NCBI RefSeq assembly: GCF_019679435.2
Contig: NZ_CP139781.1
Span: forward strand, 3,224,001 to 3,288,000
DNA: 64,000 nt
Reading direction: 5' to 3'
DNA from: Actomonas aquatica
Lineage (GTDB): Bacteria > Verrucomicrobiota > Verrucomicrobiia > Opitutales > Opitutaceae
Within the stretch, counting starts at the first letter, position 1. Each line of letters opens with the position of its first letter. Positions 41,450-50,865 of the stretch are shown piece after piece. A program made the position numbers and the translations under genes. The notes below the pieces were generated by a model. That model searched no databases, was not told the DNA's origin, and saw only the letters and a program-made list of their open reading frames with translations.

Positions 41450-42658
41450 CTAAGCAGGGCTGGCTGAAGTCCCAAAGCCCATCGCCGCCTTCAGCCAGCT
41501 CCAGGCTTTGTTGATGCCGATCGGCTGCACGCCGCGACTCAGTTCATACGTCGCGGCCAGCTCCTCCTCATGCGTGCGGTAGCGCGGCGGCAGCACCAGG
41601 ATCTCGCCGCGCGCATCGGTCACATTGGAGAAAAAGGCACCGCGCCCCACTGCCAGCGTGGCGGGATTCGGCACCGGCGTGCGCCGCTCCGGGAAGACCA
41701 GCCACGGCCGGTAAACAAACTCCAACGAACCCGTCTCCTTCTTCATCAAACGACCGTAGGTGCGCTGCGGCGCGCCGCCCAACCCCGTGCCGGCAAACAC
41801 CTTGTTGGCATCCGGCGCGATACGGAAACGCCCCTTGCGCCCCGTGAAATAGTCCCAGCAGAAGATGCTGCTGAACACCGACAGGCGGAAGGACCAGCCC
41901 GCCACAAAATACGCGATCACGATCACCACCAGCGAGAGCCCCGCCCCGATCCACGGATCCATCTGCCCGGCAAACACCAGCAAACCGAGCAAGGCCGTGC
42001 GACCGGCCTTGAGCGCCGCGTCGATCGCGCCCCACGGGCTCAGCAGGATCAGGCCGTTGATAGCGTGGGAGCCCATGAACACCACCAGGTAGATGGCCAG
42101 TCCCGCCGGCACCGTGATGATGTTGAGGAACCACGACCAATCGATCGCCGCCAAATGCAGCATGCCCACGCCACCCAGATCCACCGTGTGCGCCACCGCG
42201 GAAGCGTCCCCGCCGTTGATGATCATCTTTGAAAGCATCGACATCGTGAAGGGCACCACCGCGCCCGCCGCGACCAAACCCGTAGCCTTGTTCTCAATCG
42301 TCTCGAGCACGTCGAACGGCTTCTTCCAGCCCGGCGGCAGCGCCGCACCGGCCGCATCCTTGAGCGCGACCGCGCCCACCAAACCGAGCGCCGGCAGCCA
42401 AAAACTCATCTGCGCAAACCACGGCAGGTCGGCCCGACCCGCCTCGCCCGCCTGAAACCACAGATAAGCCCCATACGCCCCCGTGCCCAGCAGGGGCGAA
42501 ATCGCGATGCCCGTCACTGCCGTGATCGCCGCCGCGACATGGCCGGCCGGAGAGTGATCCGAACCAACGACCGTCTCGGCCTCCGTCGCTCCCCACAACG
42601 GGAGCACGATGACAGACAACAGGAACAATAGGGCGACAACCGGAGCGAAGCGTTTCAT
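41450..42658 (-). CDS. Multi-pass membrane protein, unknown family
   Basis: A 402-residue protein from the ATG at 42658 (MKRFAPVVALLFLLSVIVLPLWG, probable signal or first helix). About six more hydrophobic segments follow (AITAVTGIAISPLLGTGAYGAYLWF, MSFWLPALGLVGAVAL, AAGAVVPFTMSML, NIITVPAGLAIYLVVFMGSHAINGLILL, LGLLVFAGQMDPWIGAGLSLVVIVIAYFVAGW). A soluble C-terminal tail of about 130 residues (FCWDYFTGRKGRF ... VLPPRYRTHEEEL) ends the protein. A GW-KKPFDVLE loop separates helices. I do not recognise the family. It is on the same strand as, and 112 bases before, the oxidoreductase region and next to the FIST operon, 18 bases from the FIST start. Confidence 0.7.
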   Translation of the reverse strand: MKRFAPVVALLFLLSVIVLPLWGATEAETVVGSDHSPAGHVAAAITAVTGIAISPLLGTGAYGAYLWFQAGEAGRADLPWFAQMSFWLPALGLVGAVALKDAAGAALPPGWKKPFDVLETIENKATGLVAAGAVVPFTMSMLSKMIINGGDASAVAHTVDLGGVGMLHLAAIDWSWFLNIITVPAGLAIYLVVFMGSHAINGLILLSPWGAIDAALKAGRTALLGLLVFAGQMDPWIGAGLSLVVIVIAYFVAGWSFRLSVFSSIFCWDYFTGRKGRFRIAPDANKVFAGTGLGGAPQRTYGRLMKKETGSLEFVYRPWLVFPERRTPVPNPATLAVGRGAFFSNVTDARGEILVLPPRYRTHEEELAATYELSRGVQPIGINKAWSWLKAAMGFGTSASPA

Positions 42659-42770
42659 GGCGGTAAACAGGAGCAGCGAAGTTGCGCCAAGGCATAGGCC
42701 CGTCCCCGGACTTTGCAGCCGAAAACTTGCATTTGGGTGCATCCACTTACGGAGGCCGCCACCGCCCTGC

Positions 42771-43817
42771 TCAGCCGTAACGCACCCCTAGCTGAGCACA
42801 CCAGTCGAGCATCGCCGCCAGGTTGCCCCGGGTGTCGGCCCAGGGGCAGGCCGGCACTTCGCGTTGCCCAGCCCGCACGGCGGCGGCAAACGCATCCGCC
42901 TCGTAGGCATAAAGATCCCGATCCGGCGTGACGGTGATGTGCTCGGGCGCGCCCGCACCATCCGCCCACACCTCCAGCACCGTCGGCTCCGGTTCATGGT
43001 GCACCACAAAAGGCGACGGCACCACGATACGGCCCTTACTGCCGTAGACGCGCACCACGTTTTCCTGCGTCACATCCGTGCCGCAGGACAACTCCGCCGT
43101 CATCCCGCCGGCAAACTGCGCCACCGCGCTCGACCGCACGTCGGTCCCCGTTTCCGGATGCACGACCCCCACCGCATGCAGCGCCACCGGCTCGGCAAAG
43201 GCCGTGCCCTGCGCCACTCCCGCCAGCAGCCGCGCGTAGGACAGCGGGTATCCGCCCACGTCGAGAATTCCACCGCCGCCGAGGGCCTTGTTCCACAAGC
43301 GACCCGCCGCATCAAAAGGTGCATTAAAACTGAACGCCGACTGCACGTGGCGCAGCTCGCCGATCGTGCCCGCGCGCACCAGCTCGACCAGGCGGGCCGT
43401 CTGCGGGTGGCAGCGATACATCCATGCTTCCATCAGGGTGCGGTCATGCGTCGCCGCCGCGGCCTGCATGCGCTCGACCTCGGCCAGACTCATGCCTATC
43501 GGCTTCTCGCAGAGCACGTGTTTGCCCGCGGCCAGCGCCGCGACCACGGCATCCTCGTGAAACGGGTGCGGCGTCGCCACATACACCGCTTCCACCGCGG
43601 CATCCGCCAGCAGGGCCTCCCGACTGCCGTGGGCGTGCGCGGGATCGATCCCGTGCTCCGCCGCGAAGCGTTGCGCGGCGGCCTCGTCCCGACTGCCCAC
43701 GGCCACGAGTTGGCCGGTCTGGGCAGAGCGTAGTCCACGAGCAAATACACCGGCAATGTGCCCGGTGGCGAGAATGCCCCAACGCAGGGGTGGAAGTGTA
43801 GCAGCGGAATCGGTCAT
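42771..43817 (-). CDS. Gfo/Idh/MocA family oxidoreductase
   Basis: A 348-residue cytoplasmic dehydrogenase. The Rossmann start is RWGILATGHIAGVFARGL. The family EKP signature is in GKHVLCEKPIGMSLAEVERM, and the substrate domain has MEAWMYRCHPQ and GGGILDVGGYPLSYARLL, where the Tyr/His pattern resembles trans-1,2-dihydrobenzene-1,2-diol dehydrogenase-like and related sugar dehydrogenases. The exact substrate is unknown. There is no signal peptide, unlike the gene at 32390. It is divergent from the glycosyltransferase gene; the 160 bases between show no clear promoter. Confidence 0.92.
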   Translation of the reverse strand: MTDSAATLPPLRWGILATGHIAGVFARGLRSAQTGQLVAVGSRDEAAAQRFAAEHGIDPAHAHGSREALLADAAVEAVYVATPHPFHEDAVVAALAAGKHVLCEKPIGMSLAEVERMQAAAATHDRTLMEAWMYRCHPQTARLVELVRAGTIGELRHVQSAFSFNAPFDAAGRLWNKALGGGGILDVGGYPLSYARLLAGVAQGTAFAEPVALHAVGVVHPETGTDVRSSAVAQFAGGMTAELSCGTDVTQENVVRVYGSKGRIVVPSPFVVHHEPEPTVLEVWADGAGAPEHITVTPDRDLYAYEADAFAAAVRAGQREVPACPWADTRGNLAAMLDWCAQLGVRYG

Positions 43818-43977
43818 CGGTCGAATGGGTAAAACAAGCTTTCGCCTCCGGGTCCCGTAAAATCCCGGGCCTCAGCTCCAACCGCCGACTCGCCAAAAAA
43901 CGAGTTCACAAGTGCGGCCCCGGTGCTAAGCGTTTTTGCCAACGACCCTCGTTACCGCCTGTCGCGCTGTTGTTTAA

Positions 43978-46182
43978 ATGAAGGACCTGTTCCACTGGCT
44001 CGATCTCCACCCCGTGTTCTACACCACCGCGGGAGGCTGCGCATTGGCCGCGATGCTGGTGGTTTGGGCGGCGGTGGGTTTACGGACACCGGACGCGGCG
44101 GGCGAGCCACGTCGCTGGCGACGCTCCGGCTTGGCCTGGCTCGGCTGGGCCGGTGGTTTTACCCTCCTGCTCTTCGCCTGGCGATGGCCCCTGCTGCTGG
44201 ACTCATTCCCACTGAATCCCGATGAGGCCGGCTTTGTCGCCAGCGCTATGAAGGTGCTGCACGACCCGGTGTTCTTCCGTTCGATCGACAACACCACCTC
44301 CGGTCCACTTGCCTCCCTGCCGCTCGCGCTGGCTTTCGCGCTCGGGCTCCCGGCCGATTACTTCACCGCGCGCTTCGTGGCGATTCTGCTGGTGGCGGGA
44401 GCATTGGCGTTCAGCACCCAAGCCATGCGACGCCTGGCGGGACCGCGCGCCACCGTCATCGGCCTACTGCCGGCTTGGCTGCTGTTCACCCTCGGGCAGG
44501 ACTGGGACTTCACTCACTACAGCTCTGAAGTCCTTCCGCTGTTCCTGATGGGCTTGGTGGTCTGGGGTGTGGTGCGCGCAGCCGACCGCGGCTTTGGCGG
44601 GATGATTTGGGGCGTTGCCGGGTTCAGCCTGGGTTGCCTGCCCTGGGCCAAATTGCAATCGGCCCCCATCGCCCTCACGCTCGGCCTGTGGGCCACCGGA
44701 TGGACCTTGTTTCGCCCCGATCGCTCCTGGACCCAACGCGGCCGCAGCGTCGGCCTTCTGGCTCTCGCCACGATCGCCCCGACCGCCCTGCTGCTCGCCG
44801 GTTATGCGCTCTCGGGCGAGCTGAACAACTGGTGGCAGGCCTACGTGCTCAACAACATCATCTACGCCGGCGGCATCCCGGGCGACACCGGGGTGGAGAA
44901 CATCCTCAAGAGCGCATCCTACACCTATAACCTGCATAGCTTTCTCTTCGTCAGCGTCGCCTTGGTTTCCATCGGACTGAGCTGGACCCGCCATCCCCAT
45001 CGCCAACCCGGCTTCTGGCTGGGCGCGCTCACCACGGTCTCTTCGGCCTATGCCATCATGGTGCCCGGTCGCGGATTTCAGCACTACGCGCTGTTTTTTA
45101 TCCTGCCCACCGCCTGGTTGAGCTGCGCCCTGCTCGGCCATTGGCTGGACCGCTCCACGGCACCGCGCCGCAACGCCCTCGCCCTGCTCAGCTTGGTCTG
45201 CGTCGTGGCCGCCCTGCCCATTATCACCCGCGCCTCCCACCTGTATCCGCCCGAGTTGGGCCAGGCGTTGAACAACTGGCGCTTCCCCCACACGCAAATC
45301 GCGGAGGTCCTCCGCCACCTGCGCCAACCCCAGGACACGCTCTCGGTCTGGGGCTGGGATCCCAACCTCTACGTGCAATCCGGCCTGCCGCCCGCCACGC
45401 GTGACGTGCACACGGAGAGGCACATCAACAAGCACCCCATGCGCGAGGGCTTCTACTTGGCGCTCTACCTGCAGGAACTGCAGCGCTACCAACCGGCCTT
45501 CTTTGTCGACGCGGTCGGGGCCAACGCCTTCCAGTTCAGCAACCGGCGCGAAGAGGGGCATGAGACCGTGCCCATCGTGCGCGACTACATCGCGGCAAAC
45601 TACACCTATGTCGGCGATTTTTCACCCTGGCGCCTCTACCTGCGCAAGGACCGCGCCGCCGATCGCAGCGCCGTGCTGGATGCCCTGGCCTACTCGGTGC
45701 GGCGTCTCCCGCCCCTAGCCGATCAGCCCCGACCCGAGGTGCAGATCGGCCTCCTCCCGAACGTCCCGCGCCGCAACGTCGAGGGCAAGGAGGTGAGCAT
45801 CATGGAACCGCCTCTCTCCATCGACCTGTTCCTGCAAGGCAACGAACAGAGTGTAATCTTCGAATACGGCTACGACCCGCGGGCCTACGAACGCGACGAC
45901 CAGGGTGATGGCTCCACCTTCGTGCTCTCGATCCGCTACCCCGACGGTTTCGTCCGGGAATTCTGGCGACACCACCTGGACCCCTCCCACCTGCCGCGCC
46001 ATCGGGGACGGCAGGAATCGGAGGTGCCATTGCCGCTGATTCCCTCCGGTTGCCATCTGGTTGTGCAAACCACCCGCGGCCCCTACGGCGACGGGGCGTG
46101 GGACTGGCCTTGGGTGGCCAATTTCCGCTTCCGGCGCGGGCCACTGATCAGCGCCGAGTTTATCGATTTTTCCCAGCGCTGA
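43978..46182 (+). CDS. GT-C type membrane glycosyltransferase
   Basis: A 734-residue membrane protein with about 11-12 predicted helices in the first 400 residues (TTAGGCALAAMLVVWAAVGL, LGWAGGFTLLLFAWRWPLLL, FVAILLVAGALAF, LFTLGQDWDF and others) and a soluble C-terminal part of about 300 residues. The acidic loop after TM2, LDSFPLNPDEAGF, carries the D/E pair expected in the first external loop of GT-C enzymes such as PMT/ArnT family mannosyl- or arabinosyltransferases, which use polyprenyl-phosphate sugars. The acceptor is unknown. The C-terminal part has no recognised domain. It stands alone and is followed by a strong terminator. Confidence 0.78.
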   Translation: MKDLFHWLDLHPVFYTTAGGCALAAMLVVWAAVGLRTPDAAGEPRRWRRSGLAWLGWAGGFTLLLFAWRWPLLLDSFPLNPDEAGFVASAMKVLHDPVFFRSIDNTTSGPLASLPLALAFALGLPADYFTARFVAILLVAGALAFSTQAMRRLAGPRATVIGLLPAWLLFTLGQDWDFTHYSSEVLPLFLMGLVVWGVVRAADRGFGGMIWGVAGFSLGCLPWAKLQSAPIALTLGLWATGWTLFRPDRSWTQRGRSVGLLALATIAPTALLLAGYALSGELNNWWQAYVLNNIIYAGGIPGDTGVENILKSASYTYNLHSFLFVSVALVSIGLSWTRHPHRQPGFWLGALTTVSSAYAIMVPGRGFQHYALFFILPTAWLSCALLGHWLDRSTAPRRNALALLSLVCVVAALPIITRASHLYPPELGQALNNWRFPHTQIAEVLRHLRQPQDTLSVWGWDPNLYVQSGLPPATRDVHTERHINKHPMREGFYLALYLQELQRYQPAFFVDAVGANAFQFSNRREEGHETVPIVRDYIAANYTYVGDFSPWRLYLRKDRAADRSAVLDALAYSVRRLPPLADQPRPEVQIGLLPNVPRRNVEGKEVSIMEPPLSIDLFLQGNEQSVIFEYGYDPRAYERDDQGDGSTFVLSIRYPDGFVREFWRHHLDPSHLPRHRGRQESEVPLPLIPSGCHLVVQTTRGPYGDGAWDWPWVANFRFRRGPLISAEFIDFSQR

Positions 46183-46190
46183 CTAAGTAA

Positions 46191-46214
46191 CGGCGACCGC
46201 GAGCGCGGTCGCCG
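46191..46214. terminator. Bidirectional-type hairpin between convergent genes
   Basis: CGGCGACCGC and GCGGTCGCCG form a perfect 10-bp stem with loop GAGC. It lies 9 bases after the glycosyltransferase stop and 11 bases from the phytase stop, so it can end transcripts from both sides. Confidence 0.75.
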
Positions 46215-46224
46215 TCCGTTGGAA

Positions 46225-47283
46225 TTACTTCAGACCCGCCGCGGCGGCGATGTCGTCCCAGGCGTAGAACTGGAAGGTCTTGTCCGTCGACATGGCCACA
46301 AACAACCCACCGGGATAACCCGGCAAAGCGACCGCCGTCACGTCACTGCCGTCGCTCTCATCGGTGCTCAAGGTCACCGCCGTGACAAACTGGTGATCAT
46401 ACGGATCGCTCGCCGTGCCTTCGCGGGTGAAGATGCGGAAGGTATTGGCCTGCTGGTCGGACACCAGGATGTAGCCGGTGCCGGGACCGGTCGGATAAAT
46501 CGAGATGCCTTCGTGGTCGCGGGCAAAACCGGTGAGGCCGAACTCCGCGAGCTGGTCCTCCGCGTCCTCCGCCAGCGGATCGGCGGCGTATTGGCGAATC
46601 CCATACGTCTCGTCGGAATAGTAGATGAAGCCCAGCTCGTTATCGACCGCGATGGCCTCCACCTCCTTGCGCCCGCTCCACTCACCGAAGGCCCGGGTGA
46701 AGAGGCCGCGCAGCACGCCGGTTCCGTCGTCGACCAACCGATACTGATGCAGGTAACCGGCCGTCGGCGCGCCAAAGTCCGAGCGACTGACCACCGCAAA
46801 AAGCGCCCCATCGGTCGGGCGGGTGTAGAGCGCGATGCCCATCGGGTCGCGGGCGCGCTCGCCCTCAAACACCGGAATGCCGCCACCGTCGACCGGCGCC
46901 ATGTCAGGCAGTCGATAGACGCGCAGACGGTGCGCCAGGCGTTCGGTCACGACCGCAACGTCGATCTTTTCGCCCCCGACCATCACGCCGTAGGCGATGT
47001 CGACATTGTTGGGCCGGGCGAGCCCGCGCACCGAGAGGTCCTTGCGCTCGACACCGTCGAGGCCGAAGACCAGCAGAGCACCGTCCGCCTTCTTGTCGGT
47101 GCCGACGACGAGGCTTTGCGCCGGATCGGTCGGATGCACCCAGATGGCAGGATCATCAGTGTCGTGTTTGGCAAACGTGGAAACCACGCGCGGCGCCACC
47201 GGCGTCGCAGCTGTAACCAGCGAGGTGATACCGACAAAAACAGCGGCACCAAAGAAGAGAGCATTACGAAGAGATGCAGACAT
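46225..47283 (-). CDS. Exported beta-propeller phytase
   Basis: A 352-residue secreted phosphatase of the beta-propeller phytase (3-phytase) family, hydrolysing myo-inositol hexakisphosphate. I take the ATG at 47283, giving a signal peptide (NALFFGAAVFVGITSLVTAA). Family blocks: DDPAIWVHP (calcium and phosphate site), VVGTDKKADGALLVFGLDG, RPNNVDIAYG, DPMGIALYTRPTDG, YYSDETYGIRQYAADP, DHEGISIYPTG and GYILVSDQQANTFRIF. All blocks are present and length is normal. It is downstream of a TonB-dependent receptor on the same strand (116-base gap with a hairpin), so the pair looks like a phytate-uptake operon. Confidence 0.94.
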   Translation of the reverse strand: MSASLRNALFFGAAVFVGITSLVTAATPVAPRVVSTFAKHDTDDPAIWVHPTDPAQSLVVGTDKKADGALLVFGLDGVERKDLSVRGLARPNNVDIAYGVMVGGEKIDVAVVTERLAHRLRVYRLPDMAPVDGGGIPVFEGERARDPMGIALYTRPTDGALFAVVSRSDFGAPTAGYLHQYRLVDDGTGVLRGLFTRAFGEWSGRKEVEAIAVDNELGFIYYSDETYGIRQYAADPLAEDAEDQLAEFGLTGFARDHEGISIYPTGPGTGYILVSDQQANTFRIFTREGTASDPYDHQFVTAVTLSTDESDGSDVTAVALPGYPGGLFVAMSTDKTFQFYAWDDIAAAAGLK

Positions 47284-47323
47284 AAGAGAAAAGGGGCGGC
47301 GGGTGGGCCACGGACGCAGACAA

Positions 47324-47349
47324 GGGGTGGCACCCTGCGGTGCCGCCCC
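47324..47349 (-). other. Intercistronic hairpin between TonB receptor and phytase genes
   Basis: GGGGTGGCACC and GGTGCCGCCCC form a GC-rich stem with one G-T pair around a CTGC loop. There is no clear T-run. It may stabilise the receptor message or reduce read-through to the phytase gene. Confidence 0.5.
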
Positions 47350-47399
47350 GTCTACGATACACAACTATGGACTAACTACAGACCGAAGCGGTCAAAGGT

Positions 47400-50165
47400 T
47401 CAGAGGCTCCAGCGCACGCCGAAGTTGGCGGTCCAGTCGTATTCTTCCCACTGGCCGAGGCGATCGCCGCCGCCGTTGGGCGACTTGAAGAACACGCGGA
47501 AGGGTTCGTTGGTGATGTTGGCCCACTCGCCAAAGATTTCCCAATTGTGGTTCACGCGGTAACGCACGGTGAGGTCGAGCTGGGTGGCATCGTCAACCCA
47601 GACATCCTCGTAGATGTCGCCGCCGAACTCCTCGTCTTCACGCAGACGCTCGCTGCGGTGATTGAGCGCGAGGCGGGCGAAGAAGCCCTTGCGCTCGTAG
47701 GTCAGCGCCAGGTTGCCGACGAGGTCGGAGTTGCCGATGAAGTCCAGGGTCTCGCCCGGGCGGGTCGGGTAGGTCGCCTCAGAGTCGGCAAAGGTGACGT
47801 TGGCCATCACGCCAAAACCGTCGAACGGCGCCGCCAGCATCGTGAGCTGCTGCTGGTAAGCGAGCTCGAGACCGCGAATCTCGCCGGAGCTACCGTTGGC
47901 AAAGGTGGTGAGTTCGTAGTCCGGCAACGGGGCATAACCGCCGTCGACTTCATACTCGTAGGAGAAGTTTTTGATGTCCTTGTAGAACACGCTGGCCGAC
48001 ATCACGCCGAGCGACGGCAGGTAGTATTCCACCGAGGCATCCCAGTTGGTCGACTCGAGGGCCTCGAGGGCCGGGTTGCCGAGGAACACTTCCTCGTCAT
48101 CGTGATTGATCGCGATGCGAGCCGCGCTGCTGCCAAAGGAAGGACGCGAGAGCGAATTGGAGAAGGAGGCACGCAGCACAATGCTGTCACTCAGATCGTG
48201 GCGGAGGTAAACGCCCGGCAGCCAGTTGGTGTAGCTGCGGGAGAAACGCTCGTTGCCGAGAACGACCTCGTTCTCGAGATCAACCTGCTTGCCGGTCGAG
48301 TCGAACTTCGTGCGCTCCACGCGGACACCGGCCGTATAGGTGGTGCGACCGATCGTGGTGCTGCCCATCACGTAACCCGCGAGCACGTCCTCATTGGACA
48401 CCCAGTCGTCGAGCTCACTGTCTTCAAAAACACGCTCGGCGTCAAAAGAGGACAGGTTGGGGAAGAACGCTTCAGCCGCCGCCGCACGATCAATGCGGGG
48501 GACATCAAAACCAAACGGGTAATCACCGATTTCGCCCGCCAAGTTGGCGAAGCTGAAGGAATCCGGGCCGTCGGAATATTCAAACACCTCGACTTCGGAG
48601 GTCTTCTCTTTGCTGCGGAAAGCGCCACCAAACTTCACGAAAGACGGCGCGTCGCCGCCAAAGTCGTAACGGGCATTGAGCAAGGCATCGAACTCGGTCT
48701 CGTCACCAGCATCGCTGGTGAACTCCACGCGCTGCAGCTCGTAGGAAGCAGGGTTCTCAATCGAGGCGCCGGCGAGCTGGCTGATCCTCAGATCGTAAGC
48801 ATTGCTGAAATCATAGGTGAACACTCCGTCACGGGTGTTGCGGCGGAAACGGTATTGCGTCTCGTCCGGGCTCTCTTCGTGGCCCTTCGAGTAACCAAGT
48901 TTGCCGTCGATCGTCCAAGCGCTGTTGCGAAAATCGAACCCGGCGGAAACCGCCTGCAGGTCCTGATCCTTCACGCGGTCGCGCAGGTCGCGACGGAAGC
49001 GGCGCAGGTCTTCGATCGTGGCGGAATTGGCGTCGAGCGCCACGAGGTCACCCTCGGTGAAATCGATCACCGTGCGATAGCGCTGCTCGGTGTCCTTGAA
49101 ACGGTTGTAGTTGCCGCGCACATACCAATCGAGGTTCTCATTCGGACGCCCCTCGATCGCGGCGGAGACGCCGTAACGCTCACGCTCGATGACGTAGTCG
49201 CGATAGTTCATCGCTTCGAGGAAGTAGTAGTCATTGCCGTCGGTCGGGGACTCCTCTTCGCTCCAGCCATCGTTCTCGTAGTTGTAGGAGCCGAACTTGC
49301 GCACCTGCCAGGTCGGGGCGATGAGCAGGCCGAGTTTGCCGTCTTCCGTGACGGTGGAGAACTTGCCGTTGAACTTGTAGCCGGTCTTGCCGGAGAGCGC
49401 GGAGTAGATGCCCTGCGCCTTGAACGAAGCATGCATGCCGTCGTGATCGAAGGCGCTCTTGGACTTGATGTTCACCGTGCCACCGATGCCTTCACCATCC
49501 ATGTCGGGGGTCGGGACCTTGGTCACCTCGACGCTGTCCATCGCGTCGGCCGGGATGACGTCGAGCGCGATGCCGCGGTCGCCTTCCTCCGGGCTGGCGA
49601 GTTTCACGCCGTCGAGCTGCACGTTGTTGAGCGCGTAGTTGATGCCGCGCACCACGATGTAACGCCCTTCGCCTTGGTCACGGTAGAGCGACAGGCCCGG
49701 CACGCGCTGCAGCGCCTCGGCGGCGTTTTGATCGGGGAAACTGCCGATGGCGTCGGAGGCCACGATGTTGCTCAGCGTATCCGCCGCACGCTGGGCGTTG
49801 ATCGCACGGGCCGTGCCGACCACGGCGCCTTGGATGACCATCGCTTCCATCTCGAGCACCTCGAACGCGGCATCGAGGCGAGTCACGCCCGTGGAGCTCA
49901 CCTCCACGGCGGACTCCATTTCATCATAGCCCACGTAGGAGAAGCGCAGCGTCTGGCTGCCTGCTTCAACGTTGGGCACGGTGTAACGGCCATCCGAGCC
50001 GGTAAAGGTGGTGGCGGCGGTGCCCGCCACTTGGACGCGCACGCCCTCGAGGGCGAGGCCAGTGTTGGCGTCGATCACGCGACCGCTCACGGTGCCCAAG
50101 GCTTGGGCCAGCAGCGTCGCGGCAGAACCGAGAGCAAGAAGAAGGGTGCAGAGAATGCGTTTCAT
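47400..50165 (-). CDS. TonB-dependent outer-membrane receptor
   Basis: A 921-residue outer-membrane transporter. I take the ATG at 50165 (MKRILCTLLLALGSAATLLAQ, signal peptide). Residues about 25-95 form a carboxypeptidase-regulatory-like beta sandwich (GTVSGRVIDANTGLALEGV). The plug (about 120-240) has FPDQNAAEALQRVPG and RDQGEGRYIVVRGI, the pattern of the Xanthomonas/Caulobacter receptor subfamily. A 22-strand barrel follows and ends NFGVRWSL with a C-terminal hydrophobic residue expected for BamA recognition. It is the first gene of an operon with the phytase, so the ligand may be phytate or its products. A direct-repeat-like site lies upstream. Confidence 0.93.
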   Translation of the reverse strand: MKRILCTLLLALGSAATLLAQALGTVSGRVIDANTGLALEGVRVQVAGTAATTFTGSDGRYTVPNVEAGSQTLRFSYVGYDEMESAVEVSSTGVTRLDAAFEVLEMEAMVIQGAVVGTARAINAQRAADTLSNIVASDAIGSFPDQNAAEALQRVPGLSLYRDQGEGRYIVVRGINYALNNVQLDGVKLASPEEGDRGIALDVIPADAMDSVEVTKVPTPDMDGEGIGGTVNIKSKSAFDHDGMHASFKAQGIYSALSGKTGYKFNGKFSTVTEDGKLGLLIAPTWQVRKFGSYNYENDGWSEEESPTDGNDYYFLEAMNYRDYVIERERYGVSAAIEGRPNENLDWYVRGNYNRFKDTEQRYRTVIDFTEGDLVALDANSATIEDLRRFRRDLRDRVKDQDLQAVSAGFDFRNSAWTIDGKLGYSKGHEESPDETQYRFRRNTRDGVFTYDFSNAYDLRISQLAGASIENPASYELQRVEFTSDAGDETEFDALLNARYDFGGDAPSFVKFGGAFRSKEKTSEVEVFEYSDGPDSFSFANLAGEIGDYPFGFDVPRIDRAAAAEAFFPNLSSFDAERVFEDSELDDWVSNEDVLAGYVMGSTTIGRTTYTAGVRVERTKFDSTGKQVDLENEVVLGNERFSRSYTNWLPGVYLRHDLSDSIVLRASFSNSLSRPSFGSSAARIAINHDDEEVFLGNPALEALESTNWDASVEYYLPSLGVMSASVFYKDIKNFSYEYEVDGGYAPLPDYELTTFANGSSGEIRGLELAYQQQLTMLAAPFDGFGVMANVTFADSEATYPTRPGETLDFIGNSDLVGNLALTYERKGFFARLALNHRSERLREDEEFGGDIYEDVWVDDATQLDLTVRYRVNHNWEIFGEWANITNEPFRVFFKSPNGGGDRLGQWEEYDWTANFGVRWSL

Positions 50166-50269
50166 AGGGCGCAGGTGTAAGGTGGCCTCTCGGTTCACCT
50201 CCCTGCCCGCTCCGGTCAATCGACCACACCGCCCGTCACCAGAACTTCACCCTCCCGCCAGCCTGCCGT

Positions 50270-50311
50270 AACCTACGTGTCGACCAGGTGACGGCGTCAC
50301 CCGTTTGTCAC
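50270..50311 (-). promoter_or_regulatory. Possible direct-repeat or palindromic operator of TonB receptor operon
   Basis: On the minus strand GTGACAA and GTGACGC lie exactly 11 bases apart (50305-50311, 50294-50300), followed by TAGGTT (50270-50275) about 25 bases on, like the arrays at the VWA genes. Part of it is also a perfect palindrome, GGTGACG-G-CGTCACC (50287-50301), so a dimeric repressor is an alternative. Confidence 0.4.
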
Positions 50312-50775
50312 CGTTCCGCAACGACGACCGTGACCTGCGTCTTCACCGAATTCGCGATAAAACAGGCCTCGTGCGCCCGGTGGTGCAGCTCGCGCTCGAC
50401 CTCCACGCTCGGACTTTCTCCCTCGTAACTGACTTCCGGATACAGCGTGACCGTCTCGACCCAATACCGCCCCTGCGTATCCCGCGCCATCACGCCCACC
50501 GCCCGATCACGATAAGCGGTCACCTCGAGCCCGGCCTTGGCCGCCAGCGCCAACCACCAGAGCATGTGACAACTGGAGATCGACGCCACAAACGCTTCCT
50601 CGGGATCGACGTGCGCCGGATTGCTCCACGGCGCCGGCACCACCGACGGGGCCGGCGAGGCCGGCACGGTCAGGCCGCCGTCAAACGTCCAGGTGTGCTC
50701 CCGCGAATAACGCCCCTGGGAAAACGCGGCCCCGTCCGGCCGCTGCCATGCAATGATCGCGAGGTGTTCTGCCAT
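50308..50775 (-). CDS. OsmC family peroxide-related protein
   Basis: A 155-residue protein from the ATG at 50775 (MAEHLAIIAWQRPDG). The frame is open further upstream into the TrmH gene on the other strand. It has the OsmC/Ohr architecture: WSNPAHVDPEEAFVASISSCHMLWWLALAAKAGLEV with the conserved Cys in SSCHML, and HHRAHEACFIANSVKTQV with the second Cys in EACFIANS. These two Cys are the peroxidatic and resolving residues of the family, which reduces organic hydroperoxides. The stop codon lies inside the possible TonB receptor operator. It is divergent from the TrmH operon. Confidence 0.9.
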   Translation of the reverse strand: MAEHLAIIAWQRPDGAAFSQGRYSREHTWTFDGGLTVPASPAPSVVPAPWSNPAHVDPEEAFVASISSCHMLWWLALAAKAGLEVTAYRDRAVGVMARDTQGRYWVETVTLYPEVSYEGESPSVEVERELHHRAHEACFIANSVKTQVTVVVAER

Positions 50776-50865
50776 GTTGCAGGGGCTAACGGCCGCCACC
50801 GCCGTTGCGCAAGCTCGCGCGAGCATGACGTTGCCTTGGCGCCGCCCATGCGCCGTGCTCCTCCC

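Noticed and set aside
47547-50180. An 877-residue open frame on the plus strand
   Set aside because: It is antisense to the TonB receptor, which has full family motifs. The plus frame has none.
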